DNA of 9,143 bases, from contig JAYPWI010000065.1 of NCBI GenBank assembly GCA_038135065.1, positions 1 through 9,143 on the forward strand, given 5' to 3'. The translations under genes were made by a program, and so were the position numbers. Below the pieces are notes generated by a model. It was not told the DNA's origin. It did not search any database and was given only the letters and a program-made list of their open reading frames with translations. The DNA is from JAYPWI01 sp038135065 (lineage in GTDB: Bacteria > Actinomycetota > Acidimicrobiia > Acidimicrobiales > Poriferisodalaceae). Below, piece after piece: positions 6,422-9,143 of this stretch. Every line of letters begins with the position of its first letter. Position 1 is the first letter of the stretch.

Positions 6422-7732
6422 TCAGCCAGGCGTTGCTTGGGCCAGGGTCTCCCGCAGGGTGCGACCCCGATAAGCGGTGCGGGTCAAGCCACGCCGTTGG
6501 AGTTCGGGCACCAACAACTCGGCCACGTCGCGGTAGTAGTCGGGGGCGTAATAGGAGGGGGTGAGCTGGAACCCGTCGACCAGCCCATCCTCGAACAGCC
6601 CTTGCAGGGTGTCGGCGACATCGCTGGGGGTCCCCACGAACGCGTCCTGGGCGGCCTTGTTCAGGTACTGGCCGGCCACCTCGGCCAGGGTCGGATCGCC
6701 GCTGCCCTTGTACAACTCGACCATGCCCCGGGTTCCCTCCACATCGCCGAGCTCGGACAACCGAGTGTCGGGGTCGAAGCCGGTGAGATCGACGTTGAAG
6801 TGGGACGACATGGTGGCCAGCCCCGCCTCGATGGGGATGCGCTCGCTGATCTCGGCCGCCCGGTCCTTCGCTTCGGACCTGGTGGGGGCAACAACGGGCC
6901 CGCAGGCGGTGATGATCTTGAGTGCCCCGGGGTCGCGTCCGTGGGCCTCCATCCGGCCTGACAGGTCGTCACGGAGGGCGAGGGTGGTGGCTGGTCCACC
7001 GCCTGCGGCGAAGACGCACTCTGCCCAGCGGGCTGCGAACTCGCGCCCCCGTTCCGAGGCGCCGGCCTGGAAGAACACAGGGCGGCCTTGCGGCGAGGGC
7101 ATGACGTTCAGCGGGCCGGCGCTACGGAAGAACCTGCCCTCGAAGTCGATGCGGTGCACCTTCGCCGGATCGGCGAACACCCGCTCGTCCATGTCCATCA
7201 GCACCGCGTCGGGTTCCCAGCTGTCCCATAGGGCGCAGCACAGTTCGACGAACTCGTCGGCCCGGTCGTATCGCTCGTCGTGGGGCGGCAGGTCGTCGAG
7301 CCCGAAATTGCGGGCCTCTCCCCGGCTGATCGAGGTGACGATGTTCCAGCCGATCCGGCCCTTGGTGATGTGGTCGAGGCTGGCCAGCTTCCGGGCCAGC
7401 ATGTACGGCGGATAGAAGGTGGTGGACATCGTCGTCGCGAAACCAAGCCGCTGGGTGACCCCCGACAGGCGCGGGATCAGGGTGAGGGGATCGTGGGTCG
7501 GGAACTGGATGGCCCAACGGGTGCTGGCCTCGTTGCCCCCTCCCCACCCATCGGCAAAGAAGAACATGTCGAAGCAGGCCGCTTCGAGGGTTCGGGCGAT
7601 CTCTTCCCAGTATTCGATCTCGTGCCAGTGGTGACGGATCTTGTCGGGTGGGTACACCCACGACAGCTGGGTGTGGGGCGCCGGGCAGTACAGCATGAAC
7701 CCCGTGAGGTGCATCATCCGATCAGCGGCCAC
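6422..7732 (-). CDS. LLM-class flavin-dependent monooxygenase, NtaA/DszA/SnaA type
   Basis: 436 residues from GTG 7732. Two-component, FMNH2-dependent luciferase-like monooxygenase of the NtaA/SnaA/DszA family, whose members oxidise aminopolycarboxylates, dibenzothiophene sulfone, alkanesulfonates and similar compounds. Reduced flavin must come from a separate reductase, and none is obvious in the window. Counting from GTG 7741, motifs are: MMHLTGF (9-15), the usual N-terminal strand; FFADGWGGG (61-69); the DPLTLIPRLSGVTQRLGFATT and YPPYMLARKLASLDHITKGR blocks (84-129) with WNIVTS (132-137), the flavin-binding barrel strands; GASERGREFAARWAECVF (227-244); and VDGFQLTPSY (388-397) near the C-terminus. 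Length and ends match the family, so it looks intact. I chose GTG 7732 because TACTGT, a perfect TAnnnT box, lies 7 nt upstream. GTG 7741 and ATG 7717 or 7714 are alternatives. Confidence 0.9.
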   Translation of the reverse strand: MAADRMMHLTGFMLYCPAPHTQLSWVYPPDKIRHHWHEIEYWEEIARTLEAACFDMFFFADGWGGGNEASTRWAIQFPTHDPLTLIPRLSGVTQRLGFATTMSTTFYPPYMLARKLASLDHITKGRIGWNIVTSISRGEARNFGLDDLPPHDERYDRADEFVELCCALWDSWEPDAVLMDMDERVFADPAKVHRIDFEGRFFRSAGPLNVMPSPQGRPVFFQAGASERGREFAARWAECVFAAGGGPATTLALRDDLSGRMEAHGRDPGALKIITACGPVVAPTRSEAKDRAAEISERIPIEAGLATMSSHFNVDLTGFDPDTRLSELGDVEGTRGMVELYKGSGDPTLAEVAGQYLNKAAQDAFVGTPSDVADTLQGLFEDGLVDGFQLTPSYYAPDYYRDVAELLVPELQRRGLTRTAYRGRTLRETLAQATPG

Positions 7733-7739
7733 GGACACC

Positions 7740-7745
7740 ACAGTA
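7740..7745 (-). promoter_or_regulatory. Probable -10 box of the LLM monooxygenase gene
   Basis: On the minus strand TACTGT fits TAnnnT and is followed by 7 nt and GTG 7732, giving a leaderless start. The nested palindrome at 7751-7791 covers the position where a -35 box would lie. Confidence 0.45.
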
Positions 7746-7750
7746 ACGAT

Positions 7751-7791
7751 GCCCGGGCGACGACGGCCGGGCCGTCAGCGGGAGCCCGGGC
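7751..7791. repeat. Nested GC palindrome upstream of the LLM monooxygenase
   Basis: Two copies of the self-complementary octamer GCCCGGGC (7751-7758 and 7784-7791) flank a perfect 15-bp palindrome with arms GACGGCC (7762-7768) and GGCCGTC (7770-7776). The octamers can pair with each other outside the inner hairpin, giving a two-tier stem. The element begins 5 nt upstream of the proposed -10 box, over the -35 zone. It could be an operator or a hairpin terminator for transcription arriving from the lipoprotein gene. There is no T-run, which makes the operator idea slightly better. Confidence 0.55.
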
Positions 7792-7930
7792 CTGTAGCTG
7801 CATCCCTCCTCCGGCGCGAACGGCCCCGCCAGGCTGCGAGTCGTCACGACGTCGGACAGAGGCAGATCTGCAGCACTGCCGAGCGCTGCTGCGCCGGTGG
7901 CGACTGCGCAGGGGAATCCACGGGGACGAA
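7792..7930. other. Intergenic stretch with small palindromes
   Basis: No gene is visible. A 10-bp palindrome, GCAGATCTGC (7862-7871), is followed by GCAGCA (7870-7875) paired with TGCTGC (7887-7892). Read on the minus strand, this lies about 40-70 nt after the lipoprotein stop and may be its terminator, without a T-run. Confidence 0.3.
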
Positions 7931-9040
7931 CTAGGAAGCGCCGTGGTGCAGGTCGAACCGTCGCGGCAGGGTTCCGAAACTGGTGAAGGTCTCACCCTCA
8001 CATGACAGGGGATCAGCATCGCGGTCGGCGGCCGGAATGATGAAGTCCGATCTCGACGACGCACCAAGTGCTGCGTAGGTCTCGAACACGGCATCGCTCA
8101 TGACATCGAAATAGGAGACGAGCCGGTACCCGCCGGGGGTGACAATGCCGACCGCGACGTCGCTGTTGCCCTCCGGACCTGCGTGGGTGCCCAGCACCTC
8201 GCCAGCCGCGACGGACTTCCCCAACGAGAGCGGGACGTTCGGCGTGATGTGAAAGATGGTGACCTCCACGCCAGGGAACTCGGTCGACGCAACTGTGAGG
8301 GTGGTCCCCCGCCCCTCGTTCGACCACCCTGCAACCGTGCCGTCGATCGGCGAGGCGATCGCGATGGTGGACCAGTCGACCGAGGGCAAGGGGGTGAAAT
8401 AGTGCTTCATACTCCGGCAGGTCTCGACTTCGTCAACGAAGTCGTGCCCCTCGCTAGAGCGGAACAACGACACCCATTCGATGGCAGCCGGTTCGATGTA
8501 ATCCGCTTCGACCAGCGTCGGCAGGCCGAGCTCGTCGAGGTCGTAGGACGGCCAAGGGCTCGTCGACATGGTGACGGTGCCCTCGGTCACCTGTTCCGGA
8601 GTCTCGAGAACGAAGGTGCCCGTGAACGTCGTCGAGTCCGCCGAGATAGCCAAGACAAGGTTGAGCGACAACGGGACCGACGCAGTGAGGCGTACATTCG
8701 CCCCGTCGGTCGATCCTGCGCCGCTCAGCGAGCCCCTACCGAAGTCCAAGGTGAAGCTGACCGATGTCCCTGTCTGCTCGAGGCTCAACGTATATCCGGA
8801 CACACCACCAAGCACCAGGTAATACCGACCCGTCACGTCGACGTTTCGTTCCGTCGTGGTCGCTGGCCCGGCGGCTCCATCGGGAGCTTCGGTCGTCGCC
8901 GGGGGATTTGGTGCAGCGGGCCCGGGCGCCAATGTGTCGACCCCCACAGCTGTCGGCACCGCACCTGACGGGTCGGCCCTCGGCGCGCAACCGACGATGA
9001 CGATCGCAAGGAGCCTGGCTAGAACTGCGAACGATCGCAC
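7931..9040 (-). CDS. Lipoprotein with beta-rich domain and degenerate M23/LytM-like domain
   Basis: 369 residues from GTG 9040. Residues 1-18 are a lipoprotein signal ending IVGC (Cys18). Residues 19-65 form a Pro/Ala/Thr-rich linker. Residues about 66-160 are strand-rich with repeated GxYxLxLxQxGTSVSFTL and TFTGTF patterns, like small secreted beta-barrels. Residues 198-216 carry GHDF...ETCRSMKHYF. Residues 230-310 resemble the M23/LytM (lipoyl-like) core: ASPIDGTVAGW, then VTIFHITPNVPLSLGKSVAAGEVLGTHAG. Where M23 enzymes have the zinc-binding HLHFE this protein has SDVAVGI, so the catalytic HxH is missing and a peptidase function is unlikely. Cys208 and Cys347 may form a disulfide. A wall-associated binding role is inference. 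GTG 9040 is chosen over GTG 9046 because AAGGGGG is 5 nt upstream of it. Confidence 0.82.
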   Translation of the reverse strand: MRSFAVLARLLAIVIVGCAPRADPSGAVPTAVGVDTLAPGPAAPNPPATTEAPDGAAGPATTTERNVDVTGRYYLVLGGVSGYTLSLEQTGTSVSFTLDFGRGSLSGAGSTDGANVRLTASVPLSLNLVLAISADSTTFTGTFVLETPEQVTEGTVTMSTSPWPSYDLDELGLPTLVEADYIEPAAIEWVSLFRSSEGHDFVDEVETCRSMKHYFTPLPSVDWSTIAIASPIDGTVAGWSNEGRGTTLTVASTEFPGVEVTIFHITPNVPLSLGKSVAAGEVLGTHAGPEGNSDVAVGIVTPGGYRLVSYFDVMSDAVFETYAALGASSRSDFIIPAADRDADPLSCEGETFTSFGTLPRRFDLHHGAS

Positions 9041-9045
9041 CTTCA

Positions 9046-9052
9046 CCCCCTT
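9046..9052 (-). promoter_or_regulatory. Ribosome binding site for the M23-like lipoprotein
   Basis: On the minus strand AAGGGGG, one base from AAGGAGG, lies 5 nt before GTG 9040. It overlaps the alternative GTG at 9046, and so decides for the downstream start. Confidence 0.55.
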
Positions 9053-9095
9053 TCCCAGCCAACCTGCAGCCTGCGCCCGGTCTGTTACCCCTCGC

Positions 9096-9101
9096 TACAG
9101 T
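9096..9101 (+). promoter_or_regulatory. Possible -10 box of a gene beyond the right edge
   Basis: TACAGT fits TAnnnT on the plus strand. No start codon follows at leaderless spacing, but AAGGA at 9127-9131 could be a ribosome site for a start at or just past 9143. This would make the 9047-9143 region a divergent promoter. The support is thin. Confidence 0.25.
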
Positions 9102-9143
9102 GCCGCAGTCTGGCAGAACGCTTCGCAAGGACCGACTCGCATA

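Noticed and set aside
7931..9040. Calling the third lipoprotein an active M23 endopeptidase
   Set aside because: The zinc-binding HxH is replaced by SDVAVGI.

Overview
The window is high-GC throughout. Its proteins look actinobacterial: three exported lipoproteins with Ser/Thr/Pro-rich linkers, an NtaA/DszA-type flavin monooxygenase, a TfdA-like and a phytanoyl-CoA-type dioxygenase, and several starts that look leaderless (GTG or ATG 6-8 nt after an xAnnnT hexamer). An Acidimicrobiia-like actinobacterium is my best guess, from style only. I see no tRNA, rRNA, CRISPR array, transposase or phage gene.

Layout. 1-343 has no convincing gene. 344-1087 (+) is a lipoprotein carrying a CIA30 (NDUFAF1-like) domain. 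1179-2303 (+) is a second lipoprotein, with a short leucine-zipper-like segment, a Ser/Thr linker and a propeller-like C-terminal part. It converges, 15 nt between stops, on a two-gene minus-strand operon: a PhyH/EctD-like dioxygenase (3185-4015) followed after 2 nt by a TauD/TfdA-like dioxygenase (2319-3182). A nitroreductase (4073-4717, +) diverges from that operon across a 57-nt promoter region. Downstream lie an inverted-repeat-rich gap, a small four-helix membrane protein (4830-5363, +) and a calcineurin-like metallophosphoesterase (5417-6316, +). The last converges on an LLM-class flavin monooxygenase (6422-7732, -), whose promoter region carries a nested GC palindrome. A third lipoprotein (7931-9040, -) has a degenerate M23/LytM-like C-terminal domain. 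The right edge may hold a divergent promoter for a gene beyond the window.

How they may work together. The four central redox enzymes (two Fe(II)/2-oxoglutarate oxygenases, an FMN nitroreductase and a flavin monooxygenase) are typical of accessory pathways that oxidise small organic or xenobiotic compounds. No transporter, dedicated reductase or regulator is present to fix the substrate. The flanking lipoproteins are probably independent envelope genes. The most unusual items are the coupled dioxygenase pair, the palindrome upstream of the monooxygenase, the degenerate M23-like lipoprotein and the exported CIA30 domain.
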